DNA of 64,000 nt from Pelagibacteraceae bacterium AG-390-C22. Lineage in GTDB: Bacteria > Pseudomonadota > Alphaproteobacteria > Pelagibacterales > Pelagibacteraceae. Made by a program: the position numbers and the translations under genes. Below the pieces are notes generated by a model that was given only the letters and a program-made list of their open reading frames with translations, made no database searches and was not told the origin of the DNA. Each line of letters opens with the position of its first letter. The stretch's first letter is position 1. This document shows, piece by piece, positions 9,180 to 17,819 of this stretch. The DNA lies in NCBI GenBank assembly GCA_003278125.1, contig QCGX01000004.1, positions 1-64,000 on the forward strand, written 5' to 3'.

Positions 9180-9514
9180 TTAATTTTATCTATTTTAGCT
9201 GCCAAAACAAAATCACTTTCTGCTAAACCTTTTATAGAATGAGTAAATATTTTTATCTTTGCATATCCCCATCCGAAAGAAATGTCTGGATGATGCCCTT
9301 CTCTCTCTGCAATTTCTCCAACATTATTTACAAAGACTTGGCTCTCTGAGAAATTCTTAAATTTATATTCTTTCTCAATAAAAAAACTCTCGTCTTTATT
9401 TTTTTTAACATCCCATCCATCTACTTTTTTTAGATATTTATGAATTTCTGAGACATCAAATGGGGGTATACCACCCTCGCAAGGAATACATTTTTTATTT
9501 GCTAAATCAGACAT
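9176..9514 (-). CDS. Pterin-4a-carbinolamine dehydratase
   Basis: 112 residues from ATG 9512-9514. A longer in-frame reading exists, but it runs into the tRNA-Gly gene and is rejected. The family signature appears as REGHHPDI followed by YAKIKIFTHSIKGL, with the catalytic histidine pair in EGHHP. The family (PF01329) dehydrates 4a-hydroxytetrahydrobiopterin and can act as a transcription coactivator; the cellular role here is not shown by the sequence. It lies 20 bp downstream of the tRNA-Gly 3' end and may be co-transcribed with it. Confidence 0.9.
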   Translation of the reverse strand: MSDLANKKCIPCEGGIPPFDVSEIHKYLKKVDGWDVKKNKDESFFIEKEYKFKNFSESQVFVNNVGEIAEREGHHPDISFGWGYAKIKIFTHSIKGLAESDFVLAAKIDKIN

Positions 9515-9534
9515 ATTTAATAACTCAATTAATT

Positions 9535-9609
9535 TGGAGCGGGCAAAGGGACTTGAACCCTCGACCTTCTCGTTGGCAACGAGACGCTCTACCACTGAGC
9601 TATGCCCGC
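9535..9609 (-). tRNA. tRNA-Gly (anticodon GCC)
   Basis: On the minus strand the sequence folds into a full cloverleaf: acceptor GCGGGCA/TGCCCGC, D-arm GCTC...GAGC, anticodon stem TCTCG/CGAGA around loop TTGCCAA (anticodon GCC), and T-arm GAGGG-TTCAAGT-CCCTT. The discriminator is T, normal for bacterial tRNA-Gly, and the 3' CCA is encoded (9535-9537). A good promoter lies just upstream. Confidence 0.97.
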
Positions 9610-9620
9610 AAAATTACTTA

Positions 9621-9650
9621 ATTATAGTATACAAATTTGAATTTGGTCAA
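9621..9650 (-). promoter_or_regulatory. Promoter of tRNA-Gly
   Basis: Reading the minus strand: -35 TTGACC (9645-9650), 18-bp spacer, -10 TATAAT (9621-9626), ending 11 bases before the tRNA 5' end (9609). This is a near-consensus sigma-70 promoter, consistent with strong tRNA transcription. Confidence 0.8.
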
Positions 9651-9691
9651 CCTTAATCAAAATGCCGCTATCGATAATCCAACTTTTCTAC

Positions 9692-9697
9692 TATAAT
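9692..9697 (+). promoter_or_regulatory. -10 element of the LonN-domain gene
   Basis: A perfect TATAAT ends 8 bases before ATG 9706. There is no clear -35. The spacing implies a leader of 0-3 bases, so this mRNA is probably leaderless or nearly so. Confidence 0.5.
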
Positions 9698-9705
9698 TAA
9701 TCAAT

Positions 9706-10323
9706 ATGAAAACTTTTCCTAATAAAATTCCCATTTTTCCACTAAGTGGAGTAATTTATTTTCCTCAAACAAACTTACCATTAAATATTTTTGAACAAAG
9801 ATATTTAGATCTAGTTAATGATTGCTTCCGTAAAGATAAATTAATGGGCATGATCCAATCAAAAAGAAAGGATAAAGGATTATATGAAGTAGGGTGCTTA
9901 GGAAAAATTAGTGACCTTCAAAAAAGTGAGGATGGAAGAATTTTAATTAATTTAACAGGAATCACCAGATTTCAGGTTTTAGAGGAAGTAAAAAATTCTA
10001 AATTATACCGAGAGTTTAAAGTCGATTATGAAAAATTTAACTTAGATCTAAAACCCATATCAGAGGAAATCAATACTGATTCTCTCATGGAAAAAGCTGA
10101 AGTTTTTTTTAAAAAAGTTGGACTTTTGTTAAATTGGAAGGAATTTAATAAGCTAGATAAAATACAAAAAATAAACACTCTAGCCATGATTGCTCCTTTA
10201 TCAAACGAGGAGAAACAAACACTTCTTGAATCTATTTCTTTAAAAGAAAAAGCTAAAACTCTAGATGATATAATCAATTTTTACTTGCATGAAGTAAATT
10301 CTAATAATCAAACTATTCAGTAA
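9706..10323 (+). CDS. Lon N-terminal (LAN) domain protein without protease
   Basis: 205 residues that match only the substrate-binding N-terminal domain of Lon protease (COG2802/PF02190): IPIFPLSGVIYFPQTNLPLNIFE at the start, then GCLGKISDLQKSEDGR, LTGITRFQV and a helical tail. There is no ATPase or peptidase domain, as is usual for this stand-alone family in alphaproteobacteria. A role in protein quality control is suggested by homology only. It is convergent with rho, with 1 bp between stops. The start follows a TATAAT box by 8 bases and has no ribosome binding site. Confidence 0.88.
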   Translation: MKTFPNKIPIFPLSGVIYFPQTNLPLNIFEQRYLDLVNDCFRKDKLMGMIQSKRKDKGLYEVGCLGKISDLQKSEDGRILINLTGITRFQVLEEVKNSKLYREFKVDYEKFNLDLKPISEEINTDSLMEKAEVFFKKVGLLLNWKEFNKLDKIQKINTLAMIAPLSNEEKQTLLESISLKEKAKTLDDIINFYLHEVNSNNQTIQ

Positions 10324-10324
10324 A

Positions 10325-11599
10325 TTAACTAGCCGACTTATTCATCGAGTCAAAAAAATCAGCATTATTCTTAGTGTTCTTTAATTTAGAAATTAAAAAT
10401 TCAATGCCGTCCATTGTACCCATGGGACTAATAATTCTTCTCAGAACATTCATCTTAGATAAATCGTCTTTTTCAAAAAGTAATTCTTCTCTTCTAGTTC
10501 CAGATCTAGTAATATCTAAAGCTGGGTATATTCTCTTATCAGCAACTTTTCTATCTAGAATTAATTCTGAATTACCTGTTCCTTTAAATTCTTCAAAAAT
10601 AACTTCGTCCATTCTGCTGCCCGTATCTATTAATGCTGTTGAAATAATAGTTAATGAACCACCTTCTTCTACATTTCTAGCGGCACCAAAAAATCTTTTT
10701 GGTCTTTGAAGAGCATTGGCATCAACACCACCTGTTAACACTTTCCCAGAACTAGGTATTACAGCATTATAGGCTCTTCCTAATCTAGTTATTGAGTCCA
10801 ACAAAATAACTACATCTTTCTTGTGTTCTACTAATCTTTTTGCCTTCTCTATTACCATTTCAGCTACAGCAACATGCCTCGAAGCTGGCTCATCGAAAGT
10901 TGAGGCAACAACTTCTCCTCTAACCGATCGTTGCATGTCGGTCACCTCCTCGGGTCTTTCATCAATTAATAAGACCATTAAATAACATTCAGGGTGGTTT
11001 GCGGTTATAGACTGAGCTATGTTTTGGAGAATAATTGTTTTACCAGCTCTAGGAGGAGACACTATTAATGATCTTTGCCCCTTTCCTATAGGGCTGACCA
11101 AATCAATTAATCGAGCAGTATTGTCTGGTTTTTTTTCAATTTTTTTAGACTCTACTTCTAACTTAATTCTTTCGTTTGGGTATAGTGGAGTTAAGTTATC
11201 AAAAGCAATTTTATTTTTTCCCTTTTCCGGATCATCAAAATTAATTTTATTTACTTTAAGTAGAGCAAAATATCTTTCGGCATCTTTTGGTCCTCTGATC
11301 TCACCCTCTACTGAGTCCCCTGTTCTCAAACCAAATCTTCTTATTTGGCTTGGGCTAACATATATATCGTCTGGGCCAGGCAAATAATTTGACTCGATAG
11401 CTCTTAAAAACCCAAACCCATCTTGCAATACTTCTAAAACTCCAGTCGCTGTTATTTGTTCATTTTTCTCAGCAAGTTTTTTTAATATAGCAAATAATAT
11501 TTCTTGCTTTCTTAATGTGCTTGGATTCTCAATGCCAAGTTTTTCAGCTTCACTGATAAGCTCTGCAGGATTTTTTTGCTTTAATTCTTGTAAGTTCAT
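10325..11599 (-). CDS. rho: Transcription termination factor Rho
   Basis: 424-residue hexameric RNA helicase that ends transcription of untranslated RNA. It has an N-terminal helical domain (1-48), an OB/cold-shock-like RNA-binding domain (about 50-115, motif GFGFLR...PDDIYVS), a Walker A at 172-188 ([17 protein letters not shown]), a Walker B near 263-268 (VVILLD), and the conserved [10 protein letters not shown]-loop/R-loop region. Length is normal. It begins a leftward group with hemJ, hemH and hemE upstream on the same strand; the 66-bp gap after hemJ leaves room for its own promoter. Confidence 0.98.
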   Translation of the reverse strand: MNLQELKQKNPAELISEAEKLGIENPSTLRKQEILFAILKKLAEKNEQITATGVLEVLQDGFGFLRAIESNYLPGPDDIYVSPSQIRRFGLRTGDSVEGEIRGPKDAERYFALLKVNKINFDDPEKGKNKIAFDNLTPLYPNERIKLEVESKKIEKKPDNTARLIDLVSPIGKGQRSLIVSPPRAGKTIILQNIAQSITANHPECYLMVLLIDERPEEVTDMQRSVRGEVVASTFDEPASRHVAVAEMVIEKAKRLVEHKKDVVILLDSITRLGRAYNAVIPSSGKVLTGGVDANALQRPKRFFGAARNVEEGGSLTIISTALIDTGSRMDEVIFEEFKGTGNSELILDRKVADKRIYPALDITRSGTRREELLFEKDDLSKMNVLRRIISPMGTMDGIEFLISKLKNTKNNADFFDSMNKSAS

Positions 11600-11665
11600 G
11601 TGATTATTGTTGATTAAGGAATGTACTAAAAATATAGGGTTTTTTATAAAAAATTCAAGTCTTAA

Positions 11666-12097
11666 TTATAATGGTTTAAATATAACAACAAATATTACTA
11701 CAATTAGTATAAGAGTGGGTATTTCGTTATATATTCTGAAGAATTTTGAGGTTTTTTGGTTACTGTTCATTGCAAAATCATTAAGATATTTTCCTAAAGT
11801 GAAGTGGTAATACGTCAAAATAACAACTGCAACAATTTTTATCTGCATCCATAGCTCTGAGAAAACTGTAAAACCAAGTGTATGTATTAATAAAACTCCA
11901 AAAAGCCACGAAAGCAACATAGCGGGCATCATTATATAATTATAAAGCTTTTTTTCCATTGTCTTAAATATTGTTTTTTGTGATTCATCTTCAGCTTCAG
12001 AATGGTAAACAAATATTCTTGGTAAATAAAGAAGACCTGCCATCCAAGATATGACAGCAATTAAATGTAGTGACTTGAATAGTAAATATAAATTCAT
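11666..12097 (-). CDS. hemJ: Protoporphyrinogen oxidase HemJ
   Basis: 143 residues with four predicted membrane helices. Family signatures of HemJ/UPF0093 (TIGR00701) are visible: KSLHLIAVISWMAGLLYLPRIFVYH, with the conserved histidine in the first helix, WMQIKI, and YHFTLGKYL with a second His. HemJ oxidises protoporphyrinogen IX to protoporphyrin IX in bacteria that lack HemG/HemY. It is the last of three haem genes (hemE, hemH, hemJ in transcription order), and 1 bp separates it from hemH. Confidence 0.92.
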   Translation of the reverse strand: MNLYLLFKSLHLIAVISWMAGLLYLPRIFVYHSEAEDESQKTIFKTMEKKLYNYIMMPAMLLSWLFGVLLIHTLGFTVFSELWMQIKIVAVVILTYYHFTLGKYLNDFAMNSNQKTSKFFRIYNEIPTLILIVVIFVVIFKPL

Positions 12098-12098
12098 C

Positions 12099-13091
12099 TT
12101 ACAAATATTTTTTTACTAATTCTTTGAATAATCCAATATGATCTGAACTATCATTTAGGCAAGGGATTAAATCAAAATTTTCTCCACCATGCTTCAAAAA
12201 GCTGTCTCTACCTTGAATGTTTATTTCTTCTAAGGTTTCAACACAGTCTGATGCAAAACCAGGACATATAACTAACAAATTTTTTATGCCTTTTTTTGGC
12301 AATTCTTCTAATGTTTTGTCCGTATAAGGGGTTAACCACTCTTGCGGTCCAAATCTTGATTGAAATGTTGTTTGGATCTCTACTTTACTAAATTTTTCTT
12401 TCATCAGTCTCGTCGTCTTATGACAGTAACAATGATAAGGGTCTCCTTTGTCAAAATAAGACTTAGGAATTCCGTGATATGAACAAATTATTAAATCTGG
12501 CTTCCAATTTATTTCATTAATCTTGTTTTCTATGCTTGCTATCAAAGCACCAATATATAGCGGTTCGCTTTCGTAATGAGGAATAATTTGAAGGCTTGGT
12601 TGCCATCTCATTTGCATTAATGATCTATAAACTTCATCACAAACCGTAGCGGTAGTAGCTGCTGCGTACTGGGGATATAAGGGTAAAACAACTATATTTT
12701 CACACCCTTCTTCTTTAAGCTTGTTTAATCGAGATTTTATACTTGGATTTCCATATCTCATTGCAAAATCTACAATTATTTTTTCATTTCCAATATTGTT
12801 ATCAAGTTTGTTTGCCTGGCTTCTTGTATAATATAATAAAGGAGACTCGTTGCTTTCTTTTCTCCAAATTTTCTTATAAGCGTGAGCTGTTTTGGAAGGT
12901 CTGAAAGTTAAAATAAATAAATTTAGAATTATTTGCCATACAATAGGATTTACCTCTATTACTCTTCTGTCCGAAAGAAACTCTTTTAAATATTTTCTAA
13001 TATCCCACCAACTTGTAGAATCTGGGGTTCCTAAATTAATTAGTAAAATTCCTACTTTACCAAATTTTACCTTTGGGTGATTTTTGTCCAT
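12099..13091 (-). CDS. hemH: Ferrochelatase
   Basis: 330 residues; inserts Fe2+ into protoporphyrin IX. Visible motifs are GILLINLGTPDS at the N-terminus, the PLYPQYAAATTATV segment, the metal-site histidine in SYHGIPKSYFDKGDPYHC, and the C-terminal CPGFASDCVETLEEI with the conserved Glu. Two cysteines occur in PYHCYC, but I see no full iron-sulfur ligand set. The start codon overlaps the hemE stop as TAATG. It sits with hemE and hemJ, giving the three late steps of haem synthesis in one cluster. Confidence 0.97.
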   Translation of the reverse strand: MDKNHPKVKFGKVGILLINLGTPDSTSWWDIRKYLKEFLSDRRVIEVNPIVWQIILNLFILTFRPSKTAHAYKKIWRKESNESPLLYYTRSQANKLDNNIGNEKIIVDFAMRYGNPSIKSRLNKLKEEGCENIVVLPLYPQYAAATTATVCDEVYRSLMQMRWQPSLQIIPHYESEPLYIGALIASIENKINEINWKPDLIICSYHGIPKSYFDKGDPYHCYCHKTTRLMKEKFSKVEIQTTFQSRFGPQEWLTPYTDKTLEELPKKGIKNLLVICPGFASDCVETLEEINIQGRDSFLKHGGENFDLIPCLNDSSDHIGLFKELVKKYL

Positions 13092-14101
13092 TAATATTTC
13101 CTATAAAATTCAATTAGTTTTTTTACTCTATCAGGATCTGTTTCTGGAAGTAAACCATGGCCCAAATTAAAAACATAAGGAATATCTTTAAATATCTGAA
13201 TGTATTTCGTCGCTCCCTCCAGCATTTCTTTCTCAGATATTAGTAATTTCTTTGGATCTAACCCACCTTGTAATACTACATTTTTTAATTTATCTTTTGC
13301 CCATAAAGGGTCTACGTCGTAATCTAAGTTTATTCCGTCTGGTTCTACAATTCTATTAAACTCTTCATATTTTTTTTTAATTCCCTTGGGAAAACAAATA
13401 TTGGCGATTTTATTTTTTCTACAATATTCAACTATTTTCGCATTTGGAATAAAACAGTAATCTTTAATATTTTTATCTGGCACCAATCCCGCCCAAGAGT
13501 CAAATATTTGAACAACATCTGCGCCAGCATTTATTTGGTTATCAATATGAATGCATAGAAATTTAATTAACTTATTTAAAATTTGATTTATATTAATATT
13601 TTCCTCCGTTAGTTTTTCTAAATTTATTTCATTTTTATTGCTTTTTACATTAAGCATGTAGGTTATTAATGTCCAAGGAGCTCCGATAAAAGCTATTAAA
13701 GATTTTTCTTTATTTAATTTTTTCTTTGTTATTTCTATTGCTTTGTAAACTGGATCCAATTTCTGAGAAAATTCTTTTTCATTTACATCCAAAAAATTGT
13801 GTAAATTAAATTGACTAAGTTCTGGCCCTTGGTTCTTAATAAAATTTACCTTTTGGCCTAATGCATATGGTACCATTAAAATATCTGAAAAAATTATTGC
13901 TGAGTCTAAGTCAAATCTTTTTATGGGTTGAAGAGTTATTTCTGAACTTAATTCGCTGTTTAAACAAAGTTCGATAAAATTTTGGTTTTGAGATCTAATT
14001 TTTCTAAATTCTGGTAAATACCTACCTGCTTGTCTCATAAACCATATGGATTTACAAGGAGTTCCTTTTTTATTGACTAATATTTTCCTAAGATTACTCA
14101 T
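13091..14101 (-). CDS. hemE: Uroporphyrinogen III decarboxylase
   Basis: 336 residues; converts uroporphyrinogen III to coproporphyrinogen III. The N-terminal signature WFMRQAGRYLPEFR carries the substrate-binding Arg pair, and IIFSDILMVP carries the catalytic Asp. Also seen are FIGAPWTLITYM, QIFDSWAGLV and the C-terminal FNLGHGLLPETDP. Length is normal. The gene starts at ATG 14099-14101 and faces the 273-bp candidate origin region, the same position hemE has beside the Caulobacter origin. Confidence 0.97.
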   Translation of the reverse strand: MSNLRKILVNKKGTPCKSIWFMRQAGRYLPEFRKIRSQNQNFIELCLNSELSSEITLQPIKRFDLDSAIIFSDILMVPYALGQKVNFIKNQGPELSQFNLHNFLDVNEKEFSQKLDPVYKAIEITKKKLNKEKSLIAFIGAPWTLITYMLNVKSNKNEINLEKLTEENININQILNKLIKFLCIHIDNQINAGADVVQIFDSWAGLVPDKNIKDYCFIPNAKIVEYCRKNKIANICFPKGIKKKYEEFNRIVEPDGINLDYDVDPLWAKDKLKNVVLQGGLDPKKLLISEKEMLEGATKYIQIFKDIPYVFNLGHGLLPETDPDRVKKLIEFYRKY

Positions 14102-14374
14102 TAATATAATTTAAGTTTATAAGTATAGATTGTGTAGTAGATCCTGTTAATTATTAATATAACTATTTATACATATTTTATACAATCTGATTTGAATAAA
14201 TCATGTTATTAATAGTAGAAATTCTATGATTTTATTAAATTTATAAACAATTATGAAATAACAATGTCAACACCTAATAAAATGTTAGAATAATGTTAAT
14301 TGCTGTTAACTATTTTTTATAAATTTAAGAAATAATGAAAAGGTTAATTTTACTAAACAGTTGCTAACAAAGAT
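14102..14374. other. Longest gene-free gap; candidate replication origin
   Basis: 273 bp, extremely AT-rich, with no open frame longer than about ten codons, between divergent hemE and ppsR. It contains two TTTATACA copies 11 bp apart (14166-14173, 14177-14184), each giving seven of the nine bases of a DnaA box (TTATNCACA). TGTTA recurs at 14145, 14204, 14283, 14294 and 14304, and the last three are one helical turn apart. Gene order matches the Caulobacter/alphaproteobacterial origin (hemE on one side; ppsR-maf-aroE-coaE-dnaQ on the other), and flanking genes point away on both sides. It must also hold the hemE and ppsR promoters. Origin function is inference. Confidence 0.55.
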
Positions 14375-15196
14375 ATGAACGAAAAATACAATGTATATCT
14401 TGTGTCCGATTCTACCGGAGAGACGTTAGATCGAATTTTTCTATCTTTAAAGTCTCAATTTGCAAATTTTGATTATGAAAAAAAAGAGTTTGCTTTTGTA
14501 AGAACAGAACAACAAATTGATAAAATAATCAAAGAATGTTCAGAATTGCAAAGCTCCATAATTTTATACACTATTGTGGAGACAAAATTAGCTAAATATA
14601 TTTCAGACTCAAGTGAAAGAAATAAGGTTCCTTGTTTTAATATACTGGGAAATTTAATTTTAAGTTTTTCAAAACTTTTAAACCAAAAGGCAAAATATAA
14701 ACCCAGCGCTCAACACGTGTTAGATGAAGAATATTATAAAAGAATAGAAGCTATTCAATTTACCATGTCCCATGATGATGGAAAAAAATTAGATGATATT
14801 ATCAAGTCCGATATAGTACTTTTGGGAGTAAGCAGAACTAGCAAGACACCAACGTCAATGTATTTAGCAAATAGAGGATATAAAACCGCTAATATTCCTC
14901 TTGTAATGGATCAAAAAATTCCTGAAGAGTTAAAGTCTAAGAATAACAAGATATGCATCGTTGGATTAGTCACAGATCCCGAAAGACTAGCTGACGTTAG
15001 AAGGAATAGAGTCACAATGATGAATGAGACAAATATTAAAGATTATACAGATCTTAAGTCTATAAAGGAAGAAATTGATAGATCTAAAAAGCTCTTTAAA
15101 AAATACAATTGGCCAACTATTGATGTAACTCGAAAATCGGTTGAGGAAAGCGCTGCTTCTATTTTAAAAATTTTTGAAATTCAAAAAAGCAAATGA
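14375..15196 (+). CDS. PPDK regulatory protein (kinase/pyrophosphorylase, DUF299)
   Basis: 273 residues. It begins with YNVYLVSDSTGETL, typical of the DUF299/PSRP family. The P-loop-like GVSRTSKTPTSMYLANRGYK lies near residues 150-170, and VTDPERLADVRRNR follows. Family members phosphorylate and dephosphorylate pyruvate, phosphate dikinase or PEP synthetase. This gene begins the ppsR-maf-aroE-coaE-dnaQ block common beside alphaproteobacterial origins. The TGA stop overlaps the next ATG as ATGA, so translation is probably coupled to maf. Confidence 0.93.
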   Translation: MNEKYNVYLVSDSTGETLDRIFLSLKSQFANFDYEKKEFAFVRTEQQIDKIIKECSELQSSIILYTIVETKLAKYISDSSERNKVPCFNILGNLILSFSKLLNQKAKYKPSAQHVLDEEYYKRIEAIQFTMSHDDGKKLDDIIKSDIVLLGVSRTSKTPTSMYLANRGYKTANIPLVMDQKIPEELKSKNNKICIVGLVTDPERLADVRRNRVTMMNETNIKDYTDLKSIKEEIDRSKKLFKKYNWPTIDVTRKSVEESAASILKIFEIQKSK

Positions 15197-15777
15197 AAAT
15201 AATTTTAGCTTCTAAAAGCAACGTAAGAAAACAGATTCTAGAAAAACACAATATTAGCCCAGAAGTTATTGTGTCAAATGTAGATGAAGATGAAGTTAAA
15301 AAATCTTTGTTAGCAGAAGGAGCTAGTCCATTAGTCATATCTAAAAATTTAGCAGAACTTAAATCTATAAAAGTTAGCAGTAAAAACCCTGATCGTCTTG
15401 TGCTAGGTGCTGATAGTGTAGTTTCGTTAAACAATCAAATAATTAACAAACCTAAATCTAGAAAGGAAGCTCTAAAAATTTTAAAAAAATTGAATAATTC
15501 AAAACATTACCTTATTAGCTCTGTGTGTATTTCAAAAAATGGCGCTATGATTTGGAATTACACTGACCAGTCGGAGTTAAAAATGAAAAATCTTAAAGAG
15601 GATGAATTAATACAATATTTAGACAAAATTAAAACTGAGATATTATTAATGTATGGAGTTTACCAAGTAGAAGCAGAAGGAATAAACCTATTCGAAGATA
15701 TCAAAGGAGATAAAGACTCAATTATGGGTTTGCCTATAAAACAGATAATGAACTATATTAATCAGTATAAAAAATGA
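15193..15777 (+). CDS. maf: Maf-family nucleotide pyrophosphatase
   Basis: 194 residues of the Maf/HAM1-like fold, a house-cleaning nucleotide diphosphatase family. The N-terminal motif reads LASKSNVRKQIL, where the usual SxxRR is SNVRK. GADSVVSLNNQIINKPKSR carries the catalytic Asp and the conserved KP, and IMGLPI marks the C-terminus. Length is normal. It overlaps ppsR and aroE by 4 bp on each side. Sub-type (dTTP/UTP or m7GTP preference) cannot be decided by eye. Confidence 0.92.
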   Translation: MKIILASKSNVRKQILEKHNISPEVIVSNVDEDEVKKSLLAEGASPLVISKNLAELKSIKVSSKNPDRLVLGADSVVSLNNQIINKPKSRKEALKILKKLNNSKHYLISSVCISKNGAMIWNYTDQSELKMKNLKEDELIQYLDKIKTEILLMYGVYQVEAEGINLFEDIKGDKDSIMGLPIKQIMNYINQYKK

Positions 15778-16598
15778 GCAAAAAATCATTTGGAATTATA
15801 GGTAACCCAGTATCTCATTCACTATCTCCTGTTTTGCATAATTATTGGTTTAATAAATACAATATCGAGGCTACATATTCTTTATTTAATATACAGGAGC
15901 AAGAAATAGAGACTATTGTAAAAAAAATAAAAGATAAAGAATTAAGCGGAGTAAATGTCACTCTTCCTTATAAGCAAAAAATAATTCCGTTGGTTGATCA
16001 ATTAGTAAATGATGCTAAATCTACAAATTCAGTTAATACAATTTTTATGGATGATGATAAAACCCTTGTAGGAGAAAACACGGATGTTTTTGGTTTACAA
16101 GCTGCTTATTTAAAAGAGATCCCAGATATAGAAAATAAGAAAGCATTAGTCATTGGAGCAGGAGGGGTTTCTCCATCTGTTATTTTTTCATTACAAAAAT
16201 CAAAGATACAAGAGGTAGCAATTATCAATCGAACACATGAAAAATCTATTTTTCTAAAAAAAAAATTTAATTCTTTAAAAATTTTAGAATGGAATTCTTT
16301 AGAACAAGAAATTAGTAAGTTTGACATCATTATTAATGCAACAAGCCTCGGTTTGAAAAATGGTGAAGATTTCCAATTTAATTTTGATAATGTAAAAGAT
16401 AATTTGATTTATATTGATACAATTTACAATCCTATGGAAACAAAAACTTTGAGATTTTTAAAAGAAAATAAAATAAAAACATTCAATGGTCTAGATATGT
16501 TTATATATCAAGGACAAAAGTCTTTTTATTTATGGAATAAAATTAACCCTGAAATCGATAATCAATTGATAGATTTATTAATCTCAAAATTAAAATGA
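15774..16598 (+). CDS. aroE: Shikimate dehydrogenase
   Basis: 274 residues; reduces 3-dehydroshikimate to shikimate with NADPH in aromatic amino acid synthesis. The substrate domain shows GNPVSHSLSPVLHN and NVTLPYKQ with the catalytic Lys. The nucleotide-binding domain starts GAGGVSPSVIFSL, followed by NRT as in NADP-dependent AroE. NATSLGL and the C-terminal DMFIYQGQKSFYLW complete the family pattern. Overlaps of 4 bp at both ends mark it as part of the ppsR-maf-aroE-coaE-dnaQ operon. Confidence 0.96.
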   Translation: MSKKSFGIIGNPVSHSLSPVLHNYWFNKYNIEATYSLFNIQEQEIETIVKKIKDKELSGVNVTLPYKQKIIPLVDQLVNDAKSTNSVNTIFMDDDKTLVGENTDVFGLQAAYLKEIPDIENKKALVIGAGGVSPSVIFSLQKSKIQEVAIINRTHEKSIFLKKKFNSLKILEWNSLEQEISKFDIIINATSLGLKNGEDFQFNFDNVKDNLIYIDTIYNPMETKTLRFLKENKIKTFNGLDMFIYQGQKSFYLWNKINPEIDNQLIDLLISKLK

Positions 16599-17161
16599 TT
16601 AAAATAGGTCTTACAGGCTCTTTAGCATCAGGCAAAACAACCGCAAGCAAGATCATCTCAAAAGGAAGAGGCCCACTTTTTAGTGCTGATAAAGAGGTTA
16701 AAAAATTGTATATGCAAAAAAGTTTTAAGAGACTTGTTGCAAAAAGATTTAAATTTCAGCTTAACAAAAGCTTAAAAACAGAAATTAAAAAAAAGGTTTT
16801 ACAAAAAAAGAAGAATCTTAAAAAACTAGAGCAGATAATACATCCTCTGGTAAGAAAAGAAATGTTTAAGTTCTTAAATAAAAATAAGAATAAGAAGTTT
16901 TTATTTTTTGAAATTCCTTTATTGATAGAAAATAAACTTCAAAAATATTTTGATGTTGTAATTTTTATAAAATCAGAAAGTAGATTGAGATTAAATAGAT
17001 ATATTTCAAGAGGAGGAGGCATCAAATTTTTCACTATGTTAGATAAACATCAATTAAAAGATAGCACAAAAATGAAGTTTTGTGATCATATAGTTGTTAA
17101 TAATAAATCTTTATTTATTTTAAAAAAGAAACTTTCAAATATAATTAAATTATATGAATGA
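16595..17161 (+). CDS. coaE: Dephospho-CoA kinase
   Basis: 188 residues; phosphorylates dephospho-CoA in the last step of coenzyme A synthesis. The P-loop GSLASGKT is at residues 8-15, followed by FSADKEV with the conserved Asp, then HPLVRKEM and FEIPLLIENKLQKYFD. Slightly shorter than typical (about 200) and very Lys-rich. The start overlaps aroE as ATGA, and the end overlaps dnaQ by 8 bp. Confidence 0.94.
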   Translation: MIKIGLTGSLASGKTTASKIISKGRGPLFSADKEVKKLYMQKSFKRLVAKRFKFQLNKSLKTEIKKKVLQKKKNLKKLEQIIHPLVRKEMFKFLNKNKNKKFLFFEIPLLIENKLQKYFDVVIFIKSESRLRLNRYISRGGGIKFFTMLDKHQLKDSTKMKFCDHIVVNNKSLFILKKKLSNIIKLYE

Positions 17162-17819
17162 AATTTTTTTAGACACCGAAACAACAGGACTTTCTTTTAA
17201 AGATAATCATAAAATTGTTGAGATAGCTTGCATAGAAACTAACGATCTAATTCCAACTAATAAAATTTTTCACAAGTTAATAAATCCAAAAAGAAACATG
17301 CCCGAAGAGGCATTTAAAATTCATGGATTTTCAGAAGAGTTTTTAAGTAACCAACCAACTTTTGATCAAATTGTGGAAGAGTTTTTAAATTTTATTAAAG
17401 GAAAAAAATTAATAATTCATAATGCTAATTTTGATTTAAGTTTCTTGAATGGTGAACTCGGTTTAGTTAAAAAAAAGTCGATTGATAAAACTTTAGTAAT
17501 TGACTCTCTTGAAGTTGCAAGAAATAAGTTTCCTGGTACTTCAAACTCCCTAGACTCATTATGTAAAAGGTTCAATATTGATATATCTAGGAGGGTCAAA
17601 CATAATGCATTGTTAGACTGTGAGTTGTTAAGAGAAGTTTATATTAATCTTTTAGATGTAAAAGAACCTAAATTAAATCTTTCTTCAGTCAATCAAGAGA
17701 TCGTTAGATCTACTAATAAAGAGAAAATATATAATAAAAATATATTAAAAGTATCAGAAGTAGAATTAAAAAAACATAAAGAGTTTTTGAAGTCAGATCT
17801 TAAAAAGAATTTTTATTGA
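17154..17819 (+). CDS. dnaQ: DNA polymerase III epsilon subunit
   Basis: 221-residue 3'-5' proofreading exonuclease of the DEDDh class. Exo I is LDTETTG (Asp7, Glu9), Exo II is HNANFDLSFLN, and Exo III is KHNALLDCELL with the catalytic His and Asp. The C-terminal ~45 residues are Lys-rich and would form the polymerase-binding tail. The position next to coaE and secB is standard for alphaproteobacteria. It converges with secB, and the coding regions overlap by 7 bp. Confidence 0.96.
   Translation: MNEIFLDTETTGLSFKDNHKIVEIACIETNDLIPTNKIFHKLINPKRNMPEEAFKIHGFSEEFLSNQPTFDQIVEEFLNFIKGKKLIIHNANFDLSFLNGELGLVKKKSIDKTLVIDSLEVARNKFPGTSNSLDSLCKRFNIDISRRVKHNALLDCELLREVYINLLDVKEPKLNLSSVNQEIVRSTNKEKIYNKNILKVSEVELKKHKEFLKSDLKKNFY

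Noticed and set aside
9515..9595. Upstream extension of the pterin dehydratase frame
   Set aside because: The extension reads through the tRNA-Gly gene; the family starts near the ATG at 9512-9514.
14296..14309. TTAA-N6-TTAA in the candidate origin as a CtrA site
   Set aside because: The CtrA consensus spacing is seven bases. In such AT-rich DNA, TTAA pairs at six bases (also 14101-14114) are expected by chance.
14712..14721. AACACGTGTT in ppsR (and ACACGTGT at 26740-26747 in ftsK) as further parS sites
   Set aside because: They share only CACGTG with parS; the flanking TTT/AAA needed for the core is missing.
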